From Leifsonia psychrotolerans (GTDB lineage Bacteria > Actinomycetota > Actinomycetes > Actinomycetales > Microbacteriaceae): a DNA stretch of 64,000 nucleotides. The stretch covers positions 2,356,001 to 2,420,000 of the forward strand of contig NZ_JACCFM010000001.1 of NCBI RefSeq assembly GCF_013410665.1. The letters run 5' to 3'. Of this stretch, positions 46,192-54,598 are shown one piece after another; within the stretch, counting starts at the first letter, position 1; every line of letters begins with the position of its first letter. The notes beneath the pieces are model-generated. The model was not told where the DNA came from. It saw nothing but the letters and a program-made list of their open reading frames with translations, and did no database searches. A program made the translations under genes and the position numbers.

Positions 46192-47817
46192 CTACCGTGC
46201 CCAACGCACGATTCCGCCGACGACGGTCAACGCAATCGTGGTATCGAGCAGCGCCGTGTCGTCGACGCTGAATGGGTCGCGGTCCAGCACGGCGAAGTCG
46301 GCCAGGAAGCCAGGAGCCAGGCGGCCTTTGATGCGGCTCTCGGCCGAGGCGACGGCCGGCCCGCTCGTGTAGGCGGCGAAGGCTTCGGCCCGACTCGCTC
46401 GCTGCTCGGGTTGCCAGCCACCCGTCGGGTAGCCCCCGGGGCGTTGGCGGGTTACGGCCGCGAAGATTCCGGTGAACGGGTTCGTGCTCTCGACTGGCGC
46501 ATCCGAGCTGAAGGCGAGTGTGCCGCCGGCGTCGAGGATGCTGCGCCAGGCGTAGGAGCCCAGGTCGCGTCCCCACAGAATCTGGTCGACCATGTCGATG
46601 TCGGAGGTGCACGATGCGGGCTGCATGCAAGCGACGACGGGTAGAGCGCCGAGACGAGCGACATCCGATGGCGCGATGTGCTGCACATGTTCGATCCGGT
46701 TCGGCAGAATGCTGCGCGAGGCTCCTGGGCCGCTGACGCGCTCGAGGGCGGAGAGCGCATTGCTCACGGCGCCGTCGCCAATGGCGTGCACGGCCGCAGC
46801 CAGCCCGGCGGCGTTGCACCGTTCGACCAGGCTGTCGAGCAGTTCGGGCGGGGTCACCGCGATGCCCGTGTTGTCGGGTTGCGCCGGGTAGGCCTCGTGG
46901 AGCAGACAGGTGTGCGACGAGAGCGACCCGTCGCCGAAGATCTTGACCGCGCCATAGCGCAGCATGCTGTCGCCGTCCCCCGACCTGATGCCCGCATCCA
47001 GCAGGGCGTCGAGTTCGGCCACCGGCATGAGCTTCTGCACGCGCAGCGGGAGGCGACCGGCGGTGTGCAGCGTGCGAAACGCGCGGTGCGCATCCGTGCC
47101 GTCGATGTCATGAATGGTGGTGATGCCGTGCGCGAGCAGGCCCTGCAGGGTGTGCTCGATGGTGGCGTCGAGGTCGGTGCTGGTGAGTGGGGCGAAGAAG
47201 CGTTCGGCGGCGAACGCCGCGGCCTCGCCGAGGATGCCGGTCGGTTCACCGTCCGCGTCTCGTACGATGCTGCCGCCGACGGGGTCGGGGGTGTCGCGGG
47301 TGATGCCCATGCGGGACAGCGCTGCCGAGTTGACCCAGTAGGTGTGCAGATCACCGTGGTGCAGGGCCACCGGGATGCCGCCGGTGACGGTGTCGAGCTG
47401 CCAGCGCGTCGGGACTTCGGTGTCTGCCCAGACCCGGTTGTTCCAGCGACCGCCGAACACCCAATCGCCAGCAGAGTCGTTCAGCGCCGAGCTCGACGGC
47501 GTGTTCCGCCGTGCGATGTGCTCCGTGACAAGAGCCAGCGCCTGCTCGAGCGATATCGCACTCGAGAGGTTGAGTTCGGTGGACTGCAGGGCGAGTTGGG
47601 CGGTGTGCAGATGACTGTCAGCGAAGCCGGGCACCACGTGGGCGCCGCCCAGATCGATGGTCTCGTGCCGTCCTCCGGTCAGATCCCGGCACTCCGCGCT
47701 TGACCCCATGAAGGCGATAGATTCACCCGAAACGACCAGCGAGGTCGGACCGTGCGGAGCGCTCGCTCCCGCAACCAGCGTGTGGAATACGCCGTTCTCG
47801 AAGACGGTGAAACCCAT
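46192..47817 (-). CDS. YtcJ-like amidohydrolase
   Basis: A 541-residue metal-dependent hydrolase of the amidohydrolase superfamily (amidohydrolase_3 type). The metal-binding DSHLH occurs near residue 67 (GFADSHLHTAQ), a later histidine in AAVHAIGDGAVS, and Asp in FSSDAPVESTNP. It hydrolyses an unknown amide, N-formyl or cyclic compound. First gene of a unit continuing into the importer genes. A variant TGCATACA operator lies 143-161 nt upstream. Confidence 0.85.
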   Translation of the reverse strand: MGFTVFENGVFHTLVAGASAPHGPTSLVVSGESIAFMGSSAECRDLTGGRHETIDLGGAHVVPGFADSHLHTAQLALQSTELNLSSAISLEQALALVTEHIARRNTPSSSALNDSAGDWVFGGRWNNRVWADTEVPTRWQLDTVTGGIPVALHHGDLHTYWVNSAALSRMGITRDTPDPVGGSIVRDADGEPTGILGEAAAFAAERFFAPLTSTDLDATIEHTLQGLLAHGITTIHDIDGTDAHRAFRTLHTAGRLPLRVQKLMPVAELDALLDAGIRSGDGDSMLRYGAVKIFGDGSLSSHTCLLHEAYPAQPDNTGIAVTPPELLDSLVERCNAAGLAAAVHAIGDGAVSNALSALERVSGPGASRSILPNRIEHVQHIAPSDVARLGALPVVACMQPASCTSDIDMVDQILWGRDLGSYAWRSILDAGGTLAFSSDAPVESTNPFTGIFAAVTRQRPGGYPTGGWQPEQRASRAEAFAAYTSGPAVASAESRIKGRLAPGFLADFAVLDRDPFSVDDTALLDTTIALTVVGGIVRWAR

Positions 47818-47959
47818 AGTCGACTCGCAATGCCTCGGGAGGATTCAGCGACGCAGGGCGGCGGATGAATCTGATTTCGGTTCAAGCAACAAAGCTGTGG
47901 GGAACGTTGTCAGAAGTCGATTGTGTCGATCCATCATTCAATCGCTCCATCGTCATATT

Positions 47960-47978
47960 GAATATTGCATACAGTACA
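47960..47978 (-). promoter_or_regulatory. Variant operator upstream of the amidohydrolase
   Basis: GAATATTGCATACAGTACA is identical to 41947-41965 except C for T at one base, which breaks the core palindrome to TGCATACA. It lies 143 nt from the amidohydrolase start, farther than the other sites. Part of a probable GntR regulon. Confidence 0.5.
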
Positions 47979-48061
47979 TTCGATATGGCAATTCTCCAAA
48001 TCTTCTGGGCACGGGTGCGGTTATGGGCTGCTCGGACTCGGCCCCGATCGCAGACCGACCA

Positions 48062-48705
48062 GCACATCCGTTGATCGACACCACCCCGCTGGTCGGGCAC
48101 CACCCCGCTGGTTGACACCACCCCGCTAATCGACACAACCCCGCTGATCGAGCCTGTCGAGATCCCGCCACCACGACCCGAGCACGCAAAACCAGGGTCT
48201 CGACACGCTCGACCAACGGGAGCGAGACCGACCCCGCCGACCTGAACTCGAGCAACACCCCGCCGATCGACACCACCCCGCCGATCGAGCCTGTCGAGAT
48301 CCCGCCACCACGACCCGAGCACGCAAAACCAGGGTCACGACACGCTCGACCGACGGGAGGGAGACCGACCCCGCCGACCTGAACTCGAGCAACACACCGC
48401 TGATCGACACCACCCCGCCGATCGAGCCTGTCGAGATCCCGCCACCACGACCCGAGCACGCAAAACCAGGGTCTCGACACGCTCGACCGACGGGAGGGAG
48501 AGAGCCGCCGCACGCAAAACCAGGGTCTCGACACGCTCGACCAACGGAAGGGAGAGAGCCGCCGCACGCGGTGACAGGGTCTCGACAGGCTCGACCGACG
48601 GGAGGGAGAGAGAGCCGCCGCACGCGCTGACAGGGTCACGACAGGCTCGACCGGCGCGAGGGGTCGAGCGACGAGCTGGGTTGACCAGCGGGCGAGGGGG
48701 GACCT
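48062..48705. repeat. TCGA-rich repeat array before the SMP-30 gene
   Basis: About 640 nt. Short units (CACCACCCCGCTG with GATCGACA) are followed by three copies of a roughly 130-nt super-unit: GATCGAGCCTGTCGAGATCC, CGCCACCACGACCCGAGCAC, GCAAAACCAGGGTCTCGACA and GACCGACCCCGCCGACCTGA, starting near 48146, 48285 and 48420. GCCGCCGCACGC / GGTCTCGACACGCTCGACC blocks then run to 48660. It lies 3' of the SMP-30 gene. From 47818 to 48061 I see only the operator and no gene. Confidence 0.88.
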
Positions 48706-48744
48706 ACGGGACGGAGGCCACCCCCAAATCAGGGCTGGTCGCGA

Positions 48745-49575
48745 TTACCGTACCGCGTGCTCGAGGCGGAAGATCCGACCGGAGCGCAATCGTGCAGCAT
48801 CTTCGGGAACCCAGGTTTCAGCGGAGGCAACAAAGAGGTCCCGGCCTGACTCACCGCCGACTGCGACGGCATAGGGTGCGGGTACCGCGACACGCTCCAC
48901 GATCTGGCCCGCAAGATTCACCCTGAGCACCTCGTCACTGAATGGTGATGCCACCCAAATATCGTTGTTGCGATCAATCGCGATGCCGTCCGGCCACTCG
49001 CCGTCGAAAACACAGAGCTCGCGTCGCTCGCCCAGCGACCCATCCTCGGCGACCGCGAACGCGGTCAATCTTCCCGGTTCGCTCCGGGTCTCGGCCACGA
49101 TAAGTGTCCGTTCATCCGACGTAAACGCCATGCCGTTGGGGAACCACAGATTATCCGCGACAGGGGTCACGACTCCGTCGGTGCTGACGAGCGCGAGCGT
49201 TGCCGGCGCGAGGGCCTCCCCCGGTAAAGCGCCACTCCCGTAGTTGCCCACATATGCTCGCCCACGCGAGTCAGTGATCATGTCATTGAGATGCCAGGAT
49301 GCAACGGCCGAGAGATCAGCGTGGAGCACAGGAGCACTGCCCGGCTTGGTGAGATCGATTCGATAGATCGCGCGATCGTGCTGCGAGGCGACCAACAGGG
49401 TGTCATCATTCAGAAAGCCCAAACCCGACGGCTTCTCGGGAATGTGCGCGAGCACCTCCAGCCGACCGCCCTGCCATCTCAAGACCTGATGGGAGTGCAC
49501 GTCCGAAAAGTACAGTGCCCCCGCACGCCAACGGATGCCTTCGGGAAAAGCGAGACCCTCGATGATTGCTTCCAC
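48745..49575 (-). CDS. SMP-30/gluconolactonase family protein
   Basis: A six-bladed beta-propeller hydrolase of 276 residues, probably a lactonase. Metal-site residues are visible as PEGIRW (Glu14), NDMITD, LWFPNGMAFTSDE and EWPDGIAIDRNNDIWV, the usual Glu/Asn/Asn/Asp set. It follows the CoA ligase by 30 nt on the same strand and is the last gene of the importer operon. Substrate unknown; a sugar lactone or a lactone arising in ring degradation are both possible. Confidence 0.85.
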   Translation of the reverse strand: MEAIIEGLAFPEGIRWRAGALYFSDVHSHQVLRWQGGRLEVLAHIPEKPSGLGFLNDDTLLVASQHDRAIYRIDLTKPGSAPVLHADLSAVASWHLNDMITDSRGRAYVGNYGSGALPGEALAPATLALVSTDGVVTPVADNLWFPNGMAFTSDERTLIVAETRSEPGRLTAFAVAEDGSLGERRELCVFDGEWPDGIAIDRNNDIWVASPFSDEVLRVNLAGQIVERVAVPAPYAVAVGGESGRDLFVASAETWVPEDAARLRSGRIFRLEHAVR

Positions 49576-49605
49576 GTCAGTTCCTTTGTTCGTCCTGGTG
49601 ACTGG

Positions 49606-51240
49606 TCAGCGGGATCCAACGGTGAAGAGTTCCTTCACCTTCCCCTTTGCGATCTTGCCGCCGGGTGCCAGCGGCAGATCGTCGACGACGAGCATGCGCT
49701 CGGGAAGCAGCGACTTCGAGCAGCCCACGCTGACCAAGTATTCAACGAGTTGCTCAAGCGCCAGAGGAGAGTCAGCGGCCAGTTTGACAGCGACGCCGAT
49801 TCGCTCGCCGAACAGCTCGTCGGGCACCGGTACTGCGGCGGCCATGATGATTTCCGGATGGCCCTCCACGGCCTCTTCGACTTCCACCGCAGAGATGTTC
49901 TTGCCGCCCCGAATGATGAGGTCGCTCGTGCGACCCACAATCTTGTAGTAACCGTCGGCATCAACCGTGACGATATCGGGCATCAGCAGCTGCCCGTTTT
50001 TGAAGAGTTCCGCGTTTGCGGCGTCGTCGTTGAAATACCCGTAGGTCGTCGACGGACCGGTGACGGCGGGCTGACCGGGTCCTCCGGTCTCGGTCACGTC
50101 GTTCCCAGCCGAATCGAGCAGCCGAATCGTCGCGCCGGGCGATACTCTGCCCGCCGTGCGCAGTCTCTGCTCGGCAGTATCACGCAGGGTGGTGTTCGTC
50201 ACAGCGCCCCCCTCATTCGAGCCGTAGAACTGTAGGACCCGCGCATCGACACGCTCTTCAAACTCGCGTGCCCGCTCGTACGGCACAGCCTCTCCACCGG
50301 TGTACATGACACGGAGCGACTGCACGTCGGCCGTCGCGAGTTCCGGCGCGTCGAGCATCATCTTGAACTGAGTGCTCACGCAGGCCAGCACCGTGACCCG
50401 CTCATCCTCGATGAAATCGATCATGCGCTGCACGCTGAATGATTCCATCAAGACAACCGGAACGCCGAGCATCGCCGGAGCGTAGTGCGCGGTCCACAGA
50501 CCGAATCCAAAGGGTCCGGGAACGGCGCCGAGGATCACGTCACGGTCGGTGAATTCGCCGTCTTCGATGGCGATCTGAGTGAAATTGATCCAGCGGTTGG
50601 CCGTCTGTGTGACCAGCTTGGGGCGCCCCGTGGTTCCCGACGTTGAGTTCAACATCGAAACCTCGTCGGGTGAAAATGCCCGCGCCGCAAGCACCTCGGC
50701 CGGGGCAGGTTCGATAGTGACCTCGCTGAACTCGCCGTGCTGCCACTGCACAACGCGCACCTCGCCGCCGGCACCGCAGAGGATCAAGGTCTCGAGGGCG
50801 TGACCACCGTCACTGAGCGACTGTGCGATCGATTGAGCTGACTCGCCGCGGTGCTCCGCGCGCATCACGAGCACCCGGGCGTCAGACTTCGTCAGCAGGT
50901 ACAGCAGCTCCGCCTTATCGGAGCGCGCACCGGCGCCGACCGCAATCGTTCCGCTGCGCTCGGCCGCACACAGTGCGTAGTGAAACTCAGGGCAGTCGGG
51001 CAGGTACACCCCGAACCGCTCGTTGCGGTCGAGGATGGTTCCCAGAATTCCGGCGATCCGATCAACTTCGCGGTCGTAGTCGGCCCAGCTCACCCGTGCG
51101 TGCTCTGTGATGATCGCATCACACTCCGGAAAGTTCTCTGCGTTGCGTCGGACGTAGTCGGCGACGCCGAGCGTGCCCCACAAGCCGAGCGCGTGATAGC
51201 GCGCCGCGGTCTCTGGTTCTGCCTGCAAGATCGTGTTCAT
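49606..51240 (-). CDS. Acyl-CoA synthetase (class I adenylate-forming)
   Basis: A 544-residue CoA ligase or acyl-adenylating enzyme with P-loop STSGTTGRPKLVTQ near 190, the YGSNEGG adenine motif, GRTSDLIIRGGKNISAVEVE hinge and the C-terminal PLAPGGKIAKGKV lysine. The N-terminus (WGTLGVADYVRRNAENFP) is reminiscent of aryl/alicyclic acid ligases. It overlaps the LivF-like gene by 4 nt, so it likely activates the acid brought in by that importer. A steroid-derived or aromatic acid is my guess from the nearby catabolic genes. Confidence 0.88.
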   Translation of the reverse strand: MNTILQAEPETAARYHALGLWGTLGVADYVRRNAENFPECDAIITEHARVSWADYDREVDRIAGILGTILDRNERFGVYLPDCPEFHYALCAAERSGTIAVGAGARSDKAELLYLLTKSDARVLVMRAEHRGESAQSIAQSLSDGGHALETLILCGAGGEVRVVQWQHGEFSEVTIEPAPAEVLAARAFSPDEVSMLNSTSGTTGRPKLVTQTANRWINFTQIAIEDGEFTDRDVILGAVPGPFGFGLWTAHYAPAMLGVPVVLMESFSVQRMIDFIEDERVTVLACVSTQFKMMLDAPELATADVQSLRVMYTGGEAVPYERAREFEERVDARVLQFYGSNEGGAVTNTTLRDTAEQRLRTAGRVSPGATIRLLDSAGNDVTETGGPGQPAVTGPSTTYGYFNDDAANAELFKNGQLLMPDIVTVDADGYYKIVGRTSDLIIRGGKNISAVEVEEAVEGHPEIIMAAAVPVPDELFGERIGVAVKLAADSPLALEQLVEYLVSVGCSKSLLPERMLVVDDLPLAPGGKIAKGKVKELFTVGSR

Positions 51241-51953
51241 TCGGCTACAACTTCCTCGTGGATAACACCCATTGCCTGCTGATAGGCCGCGTCGAGCGCG
51301 ACCGGGCCCTGATGCACTGCACCCAGTTGCGCACGCAAGAGCACATAGCCCCGATCTACTCCGCGCTTGAGCGGTCCGAGCGCGGGATCGAGAATGAGCA
51401 CGGCAGCGCCATCACGGGCACATTGGATGATCGTGTCGAGTAGTTCCGCCACGATCTTGGGGGCGAGGCCCGTCATCATTTCGTCGAGAATGAGTACTTT
51501 CGGCTTGCCCATGAGTGCCCGACTCACGACGAGCATCTGCTGCTCCCCACCGGAGAGCACCCCGGCGAGCCGTGATTCCCGCTCACGCAGGATCGGAAAC
51601 CGGTCAAGCGCCAGATCAACGTCTGCCGACGAGAGCTTCAAGATTTCAGCGAGCACCTGCAAGTTCTCTCGTACGGTCAGACGAGGAAACAGCTGCCTGC
51701 CCTGCGGGACAAGCGCCATTCCCGCGCGTGCACGAGAAATCGGCGCCATCTGGCTGAGATCGGTCTCACCGAGCTTGATCGTGCCTTGCGCGTCCGTCGA
51801 CCCGTAGATCCCGAGGGCCATGCTTGACTTCCCGGCTCCGTTTGGCCCCACGACCGCCGTCACCGATCCGGCTGGAACCGTCAGAGAGACCTTCTCAACC
51901 GCTGTTGCCTTTCCGTAGCGCACCGAGAGGTTTTCAATTCTTAGATCGCTCAT
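51237..51953 (-). CDS. Branched-chain-type ABC importer 2, ATPase (LivF-like, altered switch region)
   Basis: A 238-residue ATPase: Walker A GPNGAGKSS, signature LSGGEQQMLVVSRAL, and Walker B VLILDEMMTGLAP (MMT where PSL is usual). Where LivF proteins have LLVEQNxxxAL this one reads LILDPALGPLKRGVDRG, so the switch loop is altered. The remainder (DRGYVLLRAQLGAVHQGP) resumes the family pattern. The ATG at 51953 overlaps the LivG-like stop by 4 nt; the end overlaps the CoA ligase by 4 nt. Confidence 0.88.
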   Translation of the reverse strand: MSDLRIENLSVRYGKATAVEKVSLTVPAGSVTAVVGPNGAGKSSMALGIYGSTDAQGTIKLGETDLSQMAPISRARAGMALVPQGRQLFPRLTVRENLQVLAEILKLSSADVDLALDRFPILRERESRLAGVLSGGEQQMLVVSRALMGKPKVLILDEMMTGLAPKIVAELLDTIIQCARDGAAVLILDPALGPLKRGVDRGYVLLRAQLGAVHQGPVALDAAYQQAMGVIHEEVVAE

Positions 51954-52723
51954 GCTTCGCCTCCCACGCCGAAATACACCTGTTGCATCTCTTCGCTCGC
52001 AAGACACTGCGCCGGAGTGCCTTCGAACACCACCTTGCCCTGGGCGAGAAGAACCACCCGATCGGCCAACGACGTCAAGAGGTCGACGTTGTGGTCAACC
52101 AACACGACTCCGTGTCCGCGCGCCCGCACCTTCTGAATGGCCTCGACGATGCCCTCGATCGAGTGCGCGTCAGCGCCGGCAAACGGTTCATCGAGAAGCA
52201 TGACCGTGGGGTTCTGCACGAGTGCACGGGCAACTTCGGTCAGACGCTGCTCCCCCAGGGAAAGATTCGCAGTGAGTTCGTTCAGGTCGGGCACGCCCAG
52301 CTCTCGGGCGACCTCTCGAACCGCGTCGAGTTCCTGCTTGCGATGCATGATCCCATCGGTGATCACACCGAGGGCCATCCGCCAGGCGCTCTTGAACCGA
52401 TAGGCCGCTGCTCCGACGAGAAGGTTTTCCTCGACGGTGAGCTCCAGCGCCAGCTGCGGATGCTGGAACGTACGCCCCAGCCCGCGTCGCGCTCGAACCG
52501 CGGGGAGTCCGCTGAGCGGCTCGCCGCGAAGCTTCAAGGTGCCGCGATCCATGATCTGATGCCCCGTGATCATGTCGACCAGGGTGGTCTTGCCGGCGCC
52601 ATTTGGCCCCACAAGGCCCAGGATTTCGCCCGCTCCGACGCGAATACTCACGTCTTGCAGGGCTTGGATTCCGCCGTACGACTTGGAGATTCCGGTGGCT
52701 TCAAGCAATGCGTCATTCTGCAT
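51950..52723 (-). CDS. Branched-chain-type ABC importer 2, ATPase (LivG-like)
   Basis: A 257-residue ATPase with Walker A GPNGAGKTTLVDMI, signature LSLGEQRLTEVARALV, Walker B VMLLDEPFAGAD and switch His in VVLVDHNVDLL. The ATG at 52723 overlaps the LivM-like gene by 11 nt and is the start giving the conserved LLEATGISKSYGGIQAL. Same operon as the neighbouring permeases. Confidence 0.9.
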   Translation of the reverse strand: MQNDALLEATGISKSYGGIQALQDVSIRVGAGEILGLVGPNGAGKTTLVDMITGHQIMDRGTLKLRGEPLSGLPAVRARRGLGRTFQHPQLALELTVEENLLVGAAAYRFKSAWRMALGVITDGIMHRKQELDAVREVARELGVPDLNELTANLSLGEQRLTEVARALVQNPTVMLLDEPFAGADAHSIEGIVEAIQKVRARGHGVVLVDHNVDLLTSLADRVVLLAQGKVVFEGTPAQCLASEEMQQVYFGVGGEA

Positions 52724-53723
52724 GGTGCTGAACCGCCTTCCGTTTGTTCCCCACGAATTGAACGAGTTTCTGCACGTATCCGATGACGCCACCCGGGGCG
52801 ATCAGCAGGATGAGCAGCACGGCGATGGCGAGGATCAGCTGACCGGATGCACCAAAGCCGGGCATGTTGAGAGTCAACTGCACGACGATCATCGCGCCAA
52901 TTGCAGCCCCCCAGGCACTGACCTGTCCGCCGATGATCGGCATGAAGAGCGCAAGGAAGACAATGTGGAGAGTGAATGTTTCGGGAGTGATGCTCATCAT
53001 GAAGGTGACGAAGACTGCTCCGCCGAGCGCGGCAACGAGGGCACCCACGGCCTGGGCAACGGTGGTCAGCGTCGCGGTGCGAACACCCATGGCCTCCACA
53101 GCCGCGGGAACGTCGCGCATTGCGCGAGCCGTCACACCCCAGCTTCCCTTGCGGATGCGTTCGACCAGCAGCGTTGCGACGATCAAGAGCAGCAGCGCTC
53201 CGGCAACCTGCATCAGTCGCGGGGGCGACCAGCCGAAAATGTTGATCAGTGGGATTCCGCCGATGCCGACCGATCCACCAGTCAGATCCCGTGCCTCAAT
53301 CAGCCACGGCTCGAACGCCATGCTGAACAGCAAGGTGGCGGCGGCTAAGAAGAAGCCGCTGAGCCTGCGGGTGAGCAAGCCGAGAACAACGGCGATGATC
53401 GCCGCAATGATCGGTCCCACGATCCAGCCCACAATCGCGGGAAGATCTGTTTTCGTGAGGATGATGGCGAGCGAGTATCCGCCGACCGCCGCGTACGCCC
53501 CATATGCCATTGACATTGATCCGGCGAGGACGAACGGCACGTACATGCCGAGCGCGATGAGTGCGTAGACAGCCACCATGACGATGAGATCCTGGCGGTA
53601 GCCGCTGCCGCTTGCCCAGGTGAGCAGCAACCCGGCTACGAGCACCGCACCCGCGGGAACCAAAAACCTCTTGAACTGACCGGCCGCGGGTCGCGCCGTG
53701 TAGTCGATACGTGTCGGGCTCAT
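52713..53723 (-). CDS. Branched-chain-type ABC importer 2, permease (LivM-like)
   Basis: A 336-residue permease with about nine hydrophobic segments, AGSMSMAYGAYAAVGGYSLA near 67 and the coupling loop ARAMRDVPAAVEAMGVR. It overlaps the LivH-like gene by 4 nt upstream and the LivG-like gene by 11 nt downstream. Confidence 0.9.
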   Translation of the reverse strand: MSPTRIDYTARPAAGQFKRFLVPAGAVLVAGLLLTWASGSGYRQDLIVMVAVYALIALGMYVPFVLAGSMSMAYGAYAAVGGYSLAIILTKTDLPAIVGWIVGPIIAAIIAVVLGLLTRRLSGFFLAAATLLFSMAFEPWLIEARDLTGGSVGIGGIPLINIFGWSPPRLMQVAGALLLLIVATLLVERIRKGSWGVTARAMRDVPAAVEAMGVRTATLTTVAQAVGALVAALGGAVFVTFMMSITPETFTLHIVFLALFMPIIGGQVSAWGAAIGAMIVVQLTLNMPGFGASGQLILAIAVLLILLIAPGGVIGYVQKLVQFVGNKRKAVQHHAE

Positions 53724-54595
53724 GTGCGTACCTTTGCAACAAAAATGCCCTGCGGGCGGAAGGCGAAGAAGACGAGGGTAATGAGCAACACCATGGTTGT
53801 CGGGCCCAGGTTTCCGAAGTAGTAGGGCGCAAACACCTGAATAATGCCCAAGACCAGGCCGCCGACGAGCGGAGCCCAGGTGCGCCCCGTGCCACCGATC
53901 ACCAGCGCGATGAAGCCGACGAGGCTCCAGCCGAGGCCCGAGGTGAACACGATGCCGCTCTTGGGTGCGTAAAGGATGCCAGCGATGCCGGCGATCGCTC
54001 CGGCAAGCAGGAAGGCGATGAGCCGAATTCTGCGCACGGGCAATCCGAGCAATGTCGCGGCATCGCGGTTGTCTCCCACTGCTCTCAGAAGCCGGCCTGT
54101 GCTGGTCAGCTGCATCCAGAGCGAAACGGCGATGAAAATGAGTGCGGTGGCAGAGATGAGCATGACCGAGGTGCCGGTAACGTGCACCTCACCGAATTGC
54201 CAAGGCCCCATCGCGACGAGTTGCTGGCCCGGCAGGGCGCGGCGGTCGAAGACCGTTCCCGCGCCCTGCTGAACGATGAAGAGCACAGCTGTGACTGCCA
54301 CGAGAGCGGGGAGCTCCCCCTTGCCGGAACGCTTCTGAACCGGTCGCACCACGAGCAGCTCAGTGAGCCCACTCAACAGCATTGCGATGACCAGTCCAAC
54401 GATCGCCGCAAGCCAGATTGGCCAATCGAATTCGATCACAAACCAGGTAGTGGAAAGCGCCGCAGTCATCGCGTAGGGGCCAATTGCAAAGTTGAAGAAC
54501 CCCGCACCGATGAGGGCTAGCTGATACCCCAGTGCGATCAGGCCGAAGAATGCGCCGATCTCAAGGGCTGACAGCCACAGCTGTACGTCTCCCAT
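53720..54595 (-). CDS. Branched-chain-type ABC importer 2, permease (LivH-like)
   Basis: A 291-residue permease beginning with LSALEIGAFFGLIALGYQLA and containing RLLRAVGDNRDAATLLGLPV, the LivH coupling region. It starts 3 nt after the binding-protein stop and overlaps the LivM-like gene by 4 nt. Confidence 0.9.
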   Translation of the reverse strand: MGDVQLWLSALEIGAFFGLIALGYQLALIGAGFFNFAIGPYAMTAALSTTWFVIEFDWPIWLAAIVGLVIAMLLSGLTELLVVRPVQKRSGKGELPALVAVTAVLFIVQQGAGTVFDRRALPGQQLVAMGPWQFGEVHVTGTSVMLISATALIFIAVSLWMQLTSTGRLLRAVGDNRDAATLLGLPVRRIRLIAFLLAGAIAGIAGILYAPKSGIVFTSGLGWSLVGFIALVIGGTGRTWAPLVGGLVLGIIQVFAPYYFGNLGPTTMVLLITLVFFAFRPQGIFVAKVRT

Positions 54596-54598
54596 GTT

